Below are positions 54,377 through 64,000 of a DNA stretch of 64,000 nucleotides, one piece after another. Each line of letters opens with the position of its first letter. Position 1 is the first letter of the stretch. Both the position numbers and the translations under genes were made by a program. The notes under the pieces are model-generated. The model did no database searches and was not told the origin of the DNA. It saw nothing but the letters and a program-made list of their open reading frames with translations. The stretch is taken from contig JAUKNK010000321.1 of assembly GCA_030765055.1 (NCBI GenBank), forward strand, positions 124,001 to 188,000. Direction: 5' to 3'. The DNA comes from Mantis religiosa (lineage: Eukaryota; Arthropoda; Insecta; Mantodea; Mantidae).

Positions 54377-55830
54377 AGAAATAATAATCTTTATTTGTCA
54401 GATACCAGAATACATCCAGAAATGACATCGTCATAATTACAATACTAAAATATATAAAACAATAATTACCTATGTGGCTACAGATTACATAAATTTAAAT
54501 TACAGAGTAATGTCAACAGAACTATCCAGAAATTCGTTAATTGAATAAAATGGCCTATTTAATAGCCAGTTGTGAATACATACTTTTAGTCTATTAATTG
54601 GGACAACTCTTGCTGCCTCAGGTAGTTTATTGAACATGTTAATACAATAATAAAAAGAAGTATTTGCACTAAGAGCTAATCTGCATCTTGGATGGTCTAA
54701 TTTATGCTTATTTCTTGTGTTGAAATTATGGCGATCAGTCCTGAGAGAATATTGGTTAATATTTGTTCTGATATAAATTAATGATCTGTATATAAATAGA
54801 CTGTACACAGTCATAATCTTCAATTTAATAAATAGTGGTTTACATGGTTCTTTGCTATTTTTATTTAAAAGTATTCGTAGTACCTTTTTCTGCAATAAAA
54901 GAATATTATGAACCTCGGAAGAATGTCCCCATAAATTTATTCCATAGTTTATGTGTGTCTAAAATAATGCAAAGTATACCTGTCTGAGAGTATCTTGTGA
55001 CACGAGTGACTTAAGCTTCCTAAAAGTAAAGATTAATCTGGATAATTTAGTGCCCACATTTTCAACTTGCTTTTTCCATCCAAGTTTTGAATCTAGGCAG
55101 AAACCCAAGAGTTTAACAAATGGCAATTTATTTACCCTCATATCTGACAAACTAAACGTAAAATGCTGAGTTTTCTGTTCGTTTAACATTAACTTATTAG
55201 CAGTAAACCAGTTCTTTGCAGTATTAAAGTTATGTAGTTCTAAAAGTTTTAATTGATTATGATCTGAGTGCGATGTAATTAAAGTTGTATCATCAGTGTA
55301 CATAACTAGGTCTTCTGGCAAATTATATGTCAAGTCATTGATTAATAAAATAAAAAGAAACGGACCCAAGATAGACCCTTGAGGGACTCCATTGATTATT
55401 TTCTGCACCTCTGAACATTTGTTTGCAGTAGCAACCATTTGCCCTCTGTTATTTAAGTAGGACTTTATTAGCTTTGTGTTTTCACCTCTAATCCCATAGT
55501 GCTCCAGTTTACCTAAGAGTTGTTTATGTGATATACAGTCAAAAGCTTTAGTGAGATCACACAATACTATGGACATATTTTCTTTGTTTTCCAAAGCAGT
55601 TATTATTTCTTTTGTTAGATACTCTATTGCCAATGTTGTAGATTTATTTTTCTGGAAACCAAATGGCTTGGTAGTAATAATAGAGTACTGATCAAACCAT
55701 CTTAGCATCTGTTTATACATGAGTGACTCAATAATTATAGAAAAAATTGGAACAAGACTGATTGGTCGATAGCTGTCCACTGTGTTTTTATATAGAAATA
55801 ACTTTAGATAGTTTTAAGCATTCAGGAAAT
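54377..55830 (-). pseudogene. LINE reverse transcriptase, inserted in a PLE
   Basis: From 55830 down: FPECLKLSKVISI-like start, DSYRPISLVPIFSIIIESLM, TTKPFGFQKNKSTTLAIEYL, MSIVLCDLTKAFDCISHKQL, NGVPQGSILGPFLFILLIND, the catalytic box as MYTDDTTLIT (usual A is T), LPFVKLLGFCLDSKLGWKKQ, then RILLNKNSKEPCKPLFIKLK, HNFNTRNKHKLDHPR and FNKLPEAARVVPINRLKV. It ends in an ATTATT-rich 3' tail at 54377. One stop near 54960 separates the two frames. Same tail type as the LINEs at 9.6 and 35.5 kb. Confidence 0.88.
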
Positions 55831-56045
55831 GGGGACAATGGGTTGCCAATAGGCAGTTCTGACTTTTTTTAAATATTCTTTTTATTGAATGTAAAGAAGG
55901 ACTGTTCAATGCAGATATTTGATAAGTGAAGGTATTCCTCTATGATATTTTGGTCTAACTGTAGGGACTTAAGCCATATTTGCATGTACTCCACGAGTTT
56001 GTCTCTTGGTATATTTGGAAACAAAGATATTACATAAAAAGATGG
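55831..56045 (-). pseudogene. PLE RT fragment (continues at 54362)
   Basis: Reads VISLFPNIPRDKLVEYMQIW, LKSLQLDQNIIEEYLHLSNI, CIEQSFFTFNKK, then SELPIGNPLSPF at the LINE junction. These are PLE RT motifs. The LINE insertion removed or displaced the YVDD region. Confidence 0.8.
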
Positions 56046-56248
56046 AGTTGTGTGAAGGAGCTGGAGAAGGACGGACGTACTTATATGCACTCTGCCCGCA
56101 GCAAATAAAATGGGAATTTCAGTCGACATCTATCAGGCCAGAATTGGCTTATTTAATATAAGGTGTATTAACATGAACGAAAATGCCTCTTAATGGATGA
56201 GTGACTTCTTATTGGTATGCTCTAGGGTTGTTGGCACTACCTGTGATT

Positions 56249-56275
56249 GGAGGAATAGAGCTGAATCCGGGCCCC
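56249..56275 (+). other. 2A-like motif GGIELNPGP
   Basis: GGA GGA ATA GAG CTG AAT CCG GGC CCC codes GGIELNPGP, preceded by a hydrophobic stretch (YALGLLALPVI). ELNPGP fits the E-x-NPGP core of 2A ribosome-skipping peptides; the usual D three residues before N-P is replaced in the GIE context. It is in frame with the ORF1 ATG at 56297, with one TAG at 56285-56287 between. Confidence 0.65.
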
Positions 56276-56296
56276 GAGTTGGAATAGATAGTTGAA

Positions 56297-56835
56297 ATGC
56301 TAGAAGTAATTTCAAAAGAGATTGTAGAGTTGAAAAAGATGGAGAAGAGGTTGGATACAAAAATAAGCGACATTTCTCAGAAAATAAAGATGACTGTTGC
56401 AGGTACGAGAGTCGAATATGATATCCGGAACCATGAGGAAAGGATAACAAGGCTTGAAAAGAATGAGACAAATGGTAGGAAATATAATATTATAATTTTT
56501 GGAGTGCAAGAACATAGGGGAAAGAGAGCCTGGGAAGAAGTGGAAGACATATTCAAGGAAAAACTGGAAATGCAGATAAAAGGATGGGAAACAATGGACA
56601 CATTTAGTAGAAGAGGACTCAGTTCAACACTGATATTAGTAAAATGTACAACTATGAAAGTTAAATGGACGGTGTTGATAAATGCAAAAAAAATTAAAGG
56701 GAACAAACATTTTTATTGAGCAAGATTATGGAAAAAAGAACAGGAATTTAGGGCCATTTTACTAAAAGAAATGAAGAAAGGCAGAGAAGATGGTAAAACT
56801 GCTTATGTCAGAGGCTTGAACTTATTCATAGATGG
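56297..56835 (+). pseudogene. LINE ORF1, L1-like RNA-binding protein
   Basis: MLEVISKEIVELKKMEKRLD and the following heptads look like a coiled coil; KYNIIIFGVQEHRGKRAWEE is the start of an L1-type RRM, and MDTFSRRGLSSTLILVK continues it. After a TGA at 56717 the frame goes on with ARLWKKEQEFRAILLKEMKK and TAYVRGLNLFIDGRK, the RRM end. ORF1 proteins of this type bind LINE RNA as trimers. The stop makes it non-functional as read. Confidence 0.8.
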
Positions 56836-57005
56836 CAGGAAACAGGATATGAGCAGGCAAAATTTGACGACTGACCGAAGCGATACAGATGCAAGAAACT
56901 TGAAACAACAGCACACAAGTAGGGAAGCACCAGTGGAAGGTGTGAAAAGGACAGAAGAATTGCCGATGTGTCACCTCGTTGTATCACCACAACAGCTGAG
57001 AGAAG

Positions 57006-58280
57006 ATGTCAACAGGCTGGTTTGGGAGCAACAGCTGGTATAGACATGTGGAGAGAGGCAGGCTTATGTGTAATGGTGTAAAAGGGAAAGATGAATGGGG
57101 AGAATTTAGCTTTGTGAACAAAAACGGCCAAAGTGTTACTGACTATATATTACATTCAATAAGTCTAGATAGATATATAGCAGATTTTGAAATTATGAAT
57201 ATAATGTGCACAAGCAATCATTTCCATTAAAAATAGAGTTCAGAATTTTAGAAGATAACAGGGATGTGGATTTTAGTTTAGGTATAAAATTAGATATTTA
57301 CAAATGGAAAAATGATAGAGCTGAGCAATTTTATACAAAATTGAATCAAGAAGTGGAATGGTTAGAGGAAAATAAGCTTAAGAGTTTGTTGGAGGATAAA
57401 AATGTAGACAGAAGTATTTTCAGCCTAGAGGCAGTAGTTAAAAAGCTGGAAATGAAATGAAAGTGACAGAGAATAGGCATAAAACCAATTAGAGTTGGTT
57501 TGACAATGAATGTTTACAACCTAAAAAAAGGGTACAGAGAGAATTAAAGTATTGGAGGCAAACAGGGGACAAAATAAATAGGGAAAATTATCTATTAGAA
57601 AGGCTCAGATATAGGTCATTATTAGAAGTGAAATGAAATGAGTGGAGGGAAAGCTGAGCCAAAAGTTAAATGAAGCAGCCAAAAAGAATGATAACAAAAC
57701 CATTTGGGCAATGGTAAGTAAATTAAACAAAAGTAGGGGAGGAACTAATATTATATCACCAGCATCATGGTGCAATTTCTTTCAAAGATTTCTGGAAGTT
57801 AAAACCTTGATTATACAGGATAATTTGATAAGTATAAATCCATTGAAAATAGACATGTTGGATACTAAATTCACTGTGAATGAAGTTTTAGAGCAAATAA
57901 AGAATTTAAAAGCTAATAAGGCATGTGGTATAAATGGAATACCAGGGGAATTTTGGAGAGCTTGGGCAGAGGACCTAAATAGATCCAAAATACTAGTGCG
58001 GGTATTGAACTTAATCTTAGAGGAGGGTAAAGAACCCAAAAATTGGAGAATGGGAATAGTAACCCCAATATACAAAGGTAAAGGAGAGATGCAAAATCCA
58101 GCAAACTATAGAGGAATAAGTTTACTTTCAATTCTTGGGAAAGTCTTCACAGGAGTGTTAGCAAAAAGATTACAAAATTGGGCAGAGAAAGAAGGAAAAT
58201 TCTCATCATTTCAACTAGGGTTTAGAAAAGGTAAAATAACAGCAGACAATATTTTTAAATTTGAAAGTAATGAGTGGGTA
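57006..58280 (+). pseudogene. LINE ORF2, endonuclease end and first half of RT
   Basis: Endonuclease end: WGEFSFVNKNGQSVTDYILH and MCTSNHFHLKIEFRI (the SDH of the motif reads SNH). Then RFLEVKTLIIQDNL and TVNEVLEQIKNLKANKACGI, NGIPGEFWRAWA, PKNWRMGIVTPIYKGKGEMQ, NYRGISLLSILGKVFTGVLA and FQLGFRKGKITADNIF, where the PLE begins. Frame changes at 57225, 57460 and 57640. Confidence 0.85.
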
Positions 58281-59125
58281 ATTCAAACCATTACTTAAAT
58301 TATCCTTACTTGGTCATGTTTCGGAGAACGGTTTGTCCCCATCATCAGCAGTTATCCGACTGGTTGGATCCGTGGTTTCCTGAAGTGAGCTAGTTGTCTG
58401 TGAGATGAACTTCCAAAGAGAGTTTTCAGGTGGCAATTCGAAATTTAAAGTGCACTGTTTGTTTTTTATAATTAGCAACTTTTCCCAAACATTGAGTTCG
58501 GCTGCATTACTGGCTGGCTTTAATAGTTTTATATTTGGTACAATTTCATGATTGGTAGACCAGAAATGGTGGGCTATTGCTGATTTTTCTATTTGTTTGT
58601 TTTACACACATCTCATATGTTCCTGTAATCTAATATGTAAACTTCTTTTGGTTTTTCCTATGTAGAACTTATTGCAGTCTGAGCAGTTGATTTTGTATAT
58701 ACCTGATATCTTGTTTTCAGGTACTGAGTCTTTCAGGTGGTTGCATAATAGTTTTTTAAACTGAATTTATTTATTGGGGCTAGGGTGATGTTTTACTTCT
58801 TGAATATCTTGTTGAATTTATGATGCACTCTGGGATGATATGTTCTGTTAATTTTGAGGTATCCAATATGTGTTTCTGTTTCTTGAATTTCCAAATTTTC
58901 TTTTCTATTAATTGTTTACTGTATCCATTAATTGCAACTATGTTAATCATGTGGTTATATTCTTTCATATGTTAAATACATCACTGTTTCTAACCTTTTG
59001 CTTCAAATAACATTTTTAAAATTAGAACATTAGTAGATCAATATCTCAGCATCAAAAGTGGGAGATTATAACGTAAGTGAAGCACATGTATAATAAATAT
59101 GACTCATCTATAAATTAATAATTAT
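58281..59125 (-). pseudogene. PLE C-terminal fragment nested in the LINE RT
   Basis: Minus: MKEYNHMINIVAINGYSKQL, IEKKIWKFKKQKH, then GIYKINCSDCNKFYIGKTKR, LHIRLQEHMR, IEKSAIAHHFWSTNHEIVPN, NVWEKLLIIKNKQCTLNFEL, PENSLWKFISQTTSSLQETT and the C-terminal RITADDGDKPFSET with stop TGA. The right margin (59075-59115) holds the segment seen in the fold-back at 40065-40206. Removing 58281-59125 rejoins LINE RT sequence. Confidence 0.85.
58308..58360 (-). ncRNA. hammerhead-like motif (k)
   Basis: Minus: CTGATGA 58348-58342, stem II GGGGA/TCTCC, GAAAC 58322-58318, ATGACC. Core intact, but stem III pairs poorly (ATGA instead of ATGT). Codes for ADDGDKPFSET. Confidence 0.6.
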
Positions 59126-60594
59126 ATTTACTGTTCCTATACTTAGAAAAAGCCTTCGATACAATTTCTAGAGAAGCACTGTGGATTAAATTGAGGAAAA
59201 AAGGAGTAAACGAGAACTTTATAAGAGTAATCCAAAATATTTACAAAGAAAATGAATTTAGTATAAAAAATGATCGACGAATGATAACAGAGAAAATACC
59301 AATCAATATAGTACTTACACAAGGTTGCAAATTAAGTCCAGTGCTATTTAATTTATTAATTGATGATATTCTAGAAGTAATAAGTAAAAATGTTACGCAT
59401 TTACTAATTTTAAATAACAGGGAGATACTTGGTCTGCTCTTTGCAGATGATTTAGTGACAGATTCCACAACAAGTATAGGCTTACAACAATCCTTGGAAG
59501 CAATAGGCAAGTTTTGTAAAGAATGGGGTTTGATGATAAATAAAACTAAATCTAAGATCATGGTGGTAAAAAAGATTTCAAACTAAAAAGAGAAGAAAAA
59601 GGTGGTGGGAATGTTCAGAAATTGAGATGATTAAGAATATTGATTACCTAGGAGTAAGATTATCTAGTAATGGTGAATGGAGTGACCAAAAATGGAAAGC
59701 ACCGGCAGATGGAAAAATAGCTATGAATGTTATTAGATCATGTATTAACAAAATACCAAATATGCAAGTAAAATGGTTAGAAAGGGTGTTTGGTTCAATT
59801 GTAGAAAGCAGAATACTATATGAAATAGAAATGTGGGGGCCAGATGAAGGATGGAAAAGTGATAAATGTTTATTGACTGTTTTGTAGACTTGTTTTAGGC
59901 TTACGTAGATCCTCAATGAATGAGGCCGCTTTAAGGGAATTAGGAAAATTAGGTTACAAAAGCAAGGTGATGGAAAGAATTCTGATATATTGGCTCAGAA
60001 TATGGAATTTACATGAGGAGAATACCGTTAAGCAGTGTTTGGTAGCACAAACAAGAATAAAGGGGAGAGAGGCTTGGATATATAAAATTCAAAAGATTTT
60101 ACAGGAAACAGGTATGGGTTCATTATGGTTAGATAGTGGAAGAATAGAAAAGGGTTTCTGGAAAGAAGTAAAAATAAAAATTATGGGCTAATCTTAAAAA
60201 CAAAAGATCTCTGAAATTATATAGAACATTGAAAAATCATTGGGGCAGAGAAAAATATATTGACATCTGTGATAATGTAGGAAGAGAAGGGTTAGCATGG
60301 TTTAGAATAGGAGTAATATACTTAAGGGGTATAAGGAATGGTTATATTAAGGGAAGATGTCCAAGGTGTAAAAAAGAAGATAGTACTTGGCATTATATTT
60401 TTAACTGTCAAAAAACAAAATATTGGAGAGATCAATTTCTTTTGCATAAGTGGGAAAACATATCAAATGAAATAAGTGGCAAAAGAATCCTGAATCTAAG
60501 ATCAGAAGAAAACATAATAAAACTGGGAAAATTTATTGGCAAGGTAAGACAAAAATGGCTATGGAAAACAGGGAAGACTACTGAGAACAACTAG
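59126..60594 (+). pseudogene. LINE ORF2, second half of RT and C-terminal Cys/His domain
   Basis: Resumes with YLEKAFDTISREALWIKLRK, VNENFIRVIQNIYKENEFS, VLTQGCKLSPVLFNLLIDDI, the catalytic LLFADDLVTDS, FCKEWGLMINKTKSKIMVVK. After a stop at 59583: IDYLGVRLSSNGEWSDQKWK, QVKWLERVFGSIVESRILYE, MNEAALRELGKLGYKSKVME. The end at 60229-60594 has REKYIDICDNVGREGLAWFR and the Cys/His set RCPRCKKEDSTWHYIFNCQK. Three frame changes in all. A fragment of the same family lies at 39583-40640. Confidence 0.88.
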
Positions 60595-60640
60595 GAAAAA
60601 TAGCATAAAGTATAAAGGGAAACAAAAATCTAGATTCCAA

Positions 60641-60809
60641 GTTTTAAAATGTTCCATTATATACACAACCTGGGTTAATTATAATGGGGCATGAGAAAAT
60701 GCAACTCCAAAATGAGGAGTATGCAACATTTCGTATTTATTGTATACTAATTATGTTATATATGTATGAAGTTTTATATGCTAGATATTACAATAAGAAA
60801 TAGGAAATA
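60641..60809. other. LINE 3' region or flank
   Basis: AT-rich; includes AATAGGAAATAAAC before the PLE. Confidence 0.4.
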
Positions 60810-61480
60810 AACTAACATCAAAAGATACAATTCGTTCGGTGGGAGAAAATTCTAGGTCTTTAGTTTTGTTGATGAATTGCAACAAATTTTTAATACTGTA
60901 GCTTTCAAATTTTGGTAGCTCGTTAAATTTTTTGTTTAGCCGCTTGGACATAGCAGGTTGTATTTATGTTTTTAATGATTAGGCATATCTTATTTCCTGT
61001 TTTATGAATTTTGGGTAATCCATATACGTTAGCTACTGTTAGGGTTGTCCGGTTTCAAAACTTGTTTTATTTCTTTTGGTATTACCATTTTATCCTTGAC
61101 TATTTCATTTAACTGTTTTACACACTTATTTAAACCATCAGACCTTATTTCCTGGAATTCATCACTTGCCAAAAAATCTGTCATTCTAGAAATGTAGTCC
61201 TGTTTGTCCCTGATGATCGTCTTATTTCCTTTGTCTGCTTTTGTATAAACAACATTTTTATTTAGAGATTTAATTATTTTCAAGTATGGTTTGGATTTAC
61301 CGCTTTCCCTTTCTATTTTTTCTAGGATCTTCCAACATTTGCTTTTAATTGCCGATTTCTGTCCAGTATTTAGACTCTCAGTAGCTACTTCAATGTCAAC
61401 TATGTAATCTATGTTATCAGAAAAATCTACGCTAGTTTTTAACCCTCTGTTTAAGAATGCTATTTCCGCATGTGTGAAAG
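60810..61480 (-). pseudogene. PLE RT N-terminal part
   Basis: From 61480 down: FTHAEIAFLNRGLKTSVDFS, TESLNTGQKSAIKSKCWKIL, NKNVVYTKADKGNKTIIRDK, QDYISRMTDFLASDEFQEIR, VLKPDNPNSS, then YGLPKIHKTGNK in another frame and worn sequence to about 60815. This is the region before and including the first RT motifs. It stands head to head with the plus-strand PLE end at 61481. Confidence 0.8.
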
Positions 61481-61527
61481 TATCATTATATCACCTCTGA
61501 GGAGTTCACCAAACCAACATCCAGTAG

Positions 61528-61582
61528 TCGACAAGAGCTGATGATGTTAGGAAGGTCTTAACGAAATACATTTTAGGTAAAT
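61528..61582 (+). ncRNA. hammerhead-ribozyme-like motif (l), intact core
   Basis: CTGATGA 61538-61544, stem II GTTAGGA/TCTTAAC with loop AGG, GAAA 61563-61566, TACATT for stem III. Same family as motifs a and j. Confidence 0.65.
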
Positions 61583-61583
61583 A

Positions 61584-62409
61584 CGAGGGCTGTTCAATAA
61601 ACAATTATCTCAATTTTTTTTTTGACAAAGTACCTTTACTCATCCTCATAATTTTGATGGTCCTTCTCAAAATAGTCTCCCCTGAATGCAATGCACTTGT
61701 CCCAGCGTTTCTGCCAGTCTTCAAAGACATACTGGAAACCACTTTTTGAGAGATCCTTCAAAATCGCCACCACAGCCTTCACCACTGCTTCTGCTTCTGA
61801 TGATGGATAATGCCTTCCACGAAGGCGTTTCTTCAAGTTAGGGAATAGAAAAAAGTCACATGGGGCTAAATCTGGACTATATGGAGGGTGAGGGATGTAC
61901 TTCACGTTGATTTTTGCAAGATATTCAGCAACAACATTGGCAATATGCGGCCACGCATTATCATGGTGCAGCATCCAGCCTGCTTCATAGAAATGTGATC
62001 TTTTGCGCCTGATATGGACTTGCAATATTTTCAGGACATCCCTGCAGTATTGTCTCGTTACTGATGTGTGTGCAGGTACAACATGCTGATAAACCATTCC
62101 ATGAATATCAAAGAATGAGATGACCATAACTTTCCCAGCAGAATCAACCACATTTGCTTTTTTTGGGGGTTGGTGATGAAGGAGATTTCCACACTGAGCA
62201 TTGCTGTTTGCCCCATTGCAGCAGTAAGTGACACTGAACATGTCTGAACTTACCTGGTTCTCACAGGCGGGAACCAGGAGTACCAACAATGAAACTACTA
62301 TGGCATGTTTGTTTCACATTAAGCTAACAAAGTATAATAAGACTGAATTTTAGTGCGAAAAAATATGACCATAAAAAAATTATGATCATTCTTTACTGAA
62401 CAGCCCTCG
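61584..62409 (-). mobile_element. mariner element, internally deleted, TA target duplication
   Basis: Terminal inverted repeats: left CGAGGGCTGTTCAATAAACA, right (reversed) CGAGGGCTGTTCAGTAAAGA. TA at 61582-61583 and 62410-62411. At 826 bp it is shorter than the usual ~1.3 kb. Confidence 0.93.
61636..62289 (-). pseudogene. mariner transposase, N-terminally deleted
   Basis: About 217 codons instead of ~345. Present: KKANVVDSAGKVMVISFFDI, GMVYQHVVPAHTSVTRQYC, the second catalytic D in MLHHDNAWPHIA and the third in YSPDLAPCDFFLFP. The spacing of 34 residues gives a D34D mariner. The DNA-binding domain and the first catalytic D are lost, apparently by deletion near 62200-62290. It could not cut DNA by itself. 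Confidence 0.9.
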
Positions 62410-62480
62410 TATTAGCAATAAATGGAGCACTGAGTACTAGTTCGACTCAAAATTATATTAAAAGTAATTATGTTACACAT

Positions 62481-62754
62481 TCCTCTAGCTTGCCTTCTTG
62501 TGGTGGGTAGACAGTACTCATAGGAATATCAATATAAAATTAATATAAAACAATGAAAATACTTCAGACTCATTTTTTCACCAACCTTACAGCATTCTTC
62601 TGTTTCTCTTATAAAAGATTCTCTCTATGGGAGTGATTCTCTTTCCTATTAGTTCCAGTTGTGTGTCCAGCTACTGGGGATGGCACTGGTGACTCATTCA
62701 CTTAAAATTCTTCCCATTTAATCTCCTCAGATAATTCTCCAAAATCCTGCAAAC
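62481..62754. other. non-coding flank
   Basis: A short PLE-associated segment near 62490-62525, otherwise nothing. Confidence 0.4.
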
Positions 62755-62766
62755 ATTTTTATATTA

Positions 62767-63385
62767 ATAGATAGAGTCAACATGAAAAATTCAATGCCAT
62801 GGCCGGGATTTAAAACACGGATCTCCTGGTTTCCATCCAGTCGTTCCTAACCTTTGAGCTACCATGGCCAACATGCCATCCTGACATTAAATTCTCCATT
62901 TGACTCACATATTTCCCCAGTAGACCACTAGGGGTTCTCACATCCGAGATACACCTGACATTAAATTCTCCAATTGACTCACCTATTTCCCCGGTAGACC
63001 ACTAGGGGTTCTCGCATCCGAGATACACCGTTTGTGGCGACTTACTATATTAAGTACTTAAGTCCCAGGCTTCACCATTTAACTCTTATTATTTTAGTTA
63101 ATTGATGGAAATTAATAATTTCTCCACACTAGACTTATATAGGTGTATCTCGGATGCGAGAACCCCTTGTGGTCTACTGGGGAAATATGTGAGTCAAATG
63201 GAGAATTTAATGTCAGGACGGCATGTGGCCATGGTAGCTCAAAGGTTAAGAGCGACTGGACGGAAACCAGGAGATCCGTGGTTCAAATCCCAGCCATGGC
63301 ATTGAATTTTTCATGTTGACTCTATTAAAAACCGTAGCCTATATACGGATAGTGTGGAGAAATTAATTTCCATCAATTAACTAAA
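62767..63385. mobile_element. inverted multimer of the tRNA-like repeat, 12-bp target duplication
   Basis: ATTTTTATATTA flanks at 62755-62766 and 63386-63397, identical. Inside: a minus-strand unit (62767-62950) joined to a second partial minus unit (62951-63030), a linker, then a plus-strand unit (63139-63385). All carry CTCGGATG(C/T)GAG and, in two, the tRNA-like cloverleaf. Same family as 51018-51492. Confidence 0.85.
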
Positions 63386-63558
63386 ATTTTTATATTAGTT
63401 ATTGTAACCTTTAAAAGATGTCTCTCATTCTTCATCTAGATCAATATAGTCTGATATGACAACGTTGGAGGATGTAAATTACAAAAAAACTAAATCAAGG
63501 AAAGTTAAAGAGCAATTAAATACATTTAGGAATTAAAGCAAATGTATTTCCTATAGTT

Positions 63559-63798
63559 ACCCCAGAATTTTGTGGAGTCGTTTTCTTTTGATGCTGCAGC
63601 ATCTTGAATTGCAAGAAACTATCTGAACTTTCATCCTGTTCTGTCTGTGGTGGAGGTCAGTTCCATCTACCAATTCTAACTGTCTTAGCACGACCATATG
63701 GATCCTAAAATGAAAGTGTCTCTGAAGGATCCATGTGTTCTGGTGGCAGCAACATTGGTGGTGGAGGTGCTCCAGAATAAGACATTGTGCTTATCTGT
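63559..63798 (-). pseudogene. possible host exon with two in-frame stops
   Basis: On minus, TTAACAG at 63799 could be an acceptor and GGGGTAACT near 63560 a donor. Between them one frame reads ISTMSYSGAPPPPMLLPPEH, MDPSETLSF stop DPYGRAKTVRIGRWN stop PPPQTEQDESSDSFLQFKML, QHQKKTTPQNSG. Such a proline-rich, then TVRIG-containing sequence looks like a real protein, not a transposon. The stops (TAG near 63706, TGA near 63662) argue for a pseudogene, or the TAG could be part of an internal acceptor (TTTTAG). I do not recognise the gene. Confidence 0.45.
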
Positions 63799-64000
63799 TA
63801 ACACAAATACATGTTTTATTAGTATTATTATTCTAAATTGAATTATGTTTATAAGGACACTTAATTATTTTCCGGTTCTCAGATGATGGTAAAAAAAAAG
63901 CATAGGTTTTAACTAGATCTTCGATGCTTTATAGGCATTAATAGGCTTTATAGGCATCAGTTTAACCCATTCACACCGTATGATGACCTCAACTTGCACA
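63799..64000. other. non-coding end of window
   Basis: Nothing supported. Confidence 0.4.

Larger units (their letters stand above)
56130..60640 (+). mobile_element. LINE with 2A-like motif, ORF1 and split ORF2 (nested PLE)
   Basis: One LINE on plus: 2A-like ELNPGP near 56258, L1-like ORF1, a short endonuclease remnant, RT interrupted by a PLE (about 58265-59125), thumb and a C-terminal Cys/His domain. Internal deletion has removed most of the endonuclease. The 5' border against the PLE at 56045 is approximate. Confidence 0.85.
61481..62480 (+). mobile_element. PLE terminal segment interrupted by a mariner
   Basis: 61481-61583 and 62412-62480 together match 21405-21560 and, inverted, 53385-53560 (TCACCTC..GAGTTCA.C, CAAACCAAC.TCCA.TAGTCGACAA, then AGCAATAAATGGAGCA and TGACTCAAAATTATATTA). 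The join across the mariner gives GGTAAATATTAGCAATAAA, as in the other copies except one base. Confidence 0.85.

Noticed and set aside
1..64000. CRISPR arrays, rRNA genes, operons
   Set aside because: No regularly spaced direct repeats with unique spacers, no rRNA-like sequence, and eukaryotic transposon content throughout.

Overview
The window is a transposon-dense, AT-rich piece of an animal nuclear genome, most probably an arthropod and likely an insect. The reasons are the mix of Ty3/gypsy, jockey-like and other LINE, Penelope-like (PLE), hAT, Tigger, mariner and Tc1-like elements and tRNA-derived SINEs, together with microsatellites and splice-like signals. No bacterial gene organisation, no rRNA and no genuine tRNA gene was seen. 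Nearly all coding sequence belongs to mobile elements. Only two short stretches look like host exons (9256-9325 on + and 63559-63798 on -), and neither could be named.

Layout. 1-5454: a young Ty3/gypsy element with intact gag and pol; its two LTRs are identical over the 297 bases that can be compared. 5.5-21.5 kb: decayed hAT copies, a LINE 3' end, two copies of a jockey-like LINE 5' region with ORF1, a jockey-like RT relic, SINEs and a small block of unexplained coding-like sequence. 21.9-29.3 kb: a Tc1-like transposase gene broken by a second full-length gypsy copy (21997-27675, minus, one gag stop plus a stop and a frameshift in pol) and by a SINE. Both insertions have target duplications, and removing them restores the transposase reading frame. 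29.8-41.5 kb: Tigger tail, LINEs with nested PLEs and fold-back PLE remnants. 41599-42143: a solo gypsy LTR. 42.5-63.4 kb: several PLE copies with inverted ends, a 2.85-kb I/R1-like LINE with a 9-bp target duplication, SINEs, a LINE carrying a 2A-like motif, a mariner inserted inside a PLE end, and two unusual multimeric insertions of a tRNA-like repeat.

The most interesting signals are these. (1) Hammerhead-ribozyme-like cores at PLE ends, in at least four sequence families, each read in a fixed frame as the last codons of the PLE protein. (2) A tRNA-like repeat inserted once as a ~285-bp tandem array and once as an inverted head-to-head multimer, each with a 12-bp target duplication. (3) A 2A-like ELNPGP motif in frame with a LINE ORF1. 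(4) Nested insertions whose boundaries are supported by target duplications or restored reading frames. Gypsy copies encode the usual gag, protease, RT, RNase H and integrase, and only the first copy looks complete. PLE proteins combine RT with a GIY-YIG-like domain. No copy of the other families reads as intact.
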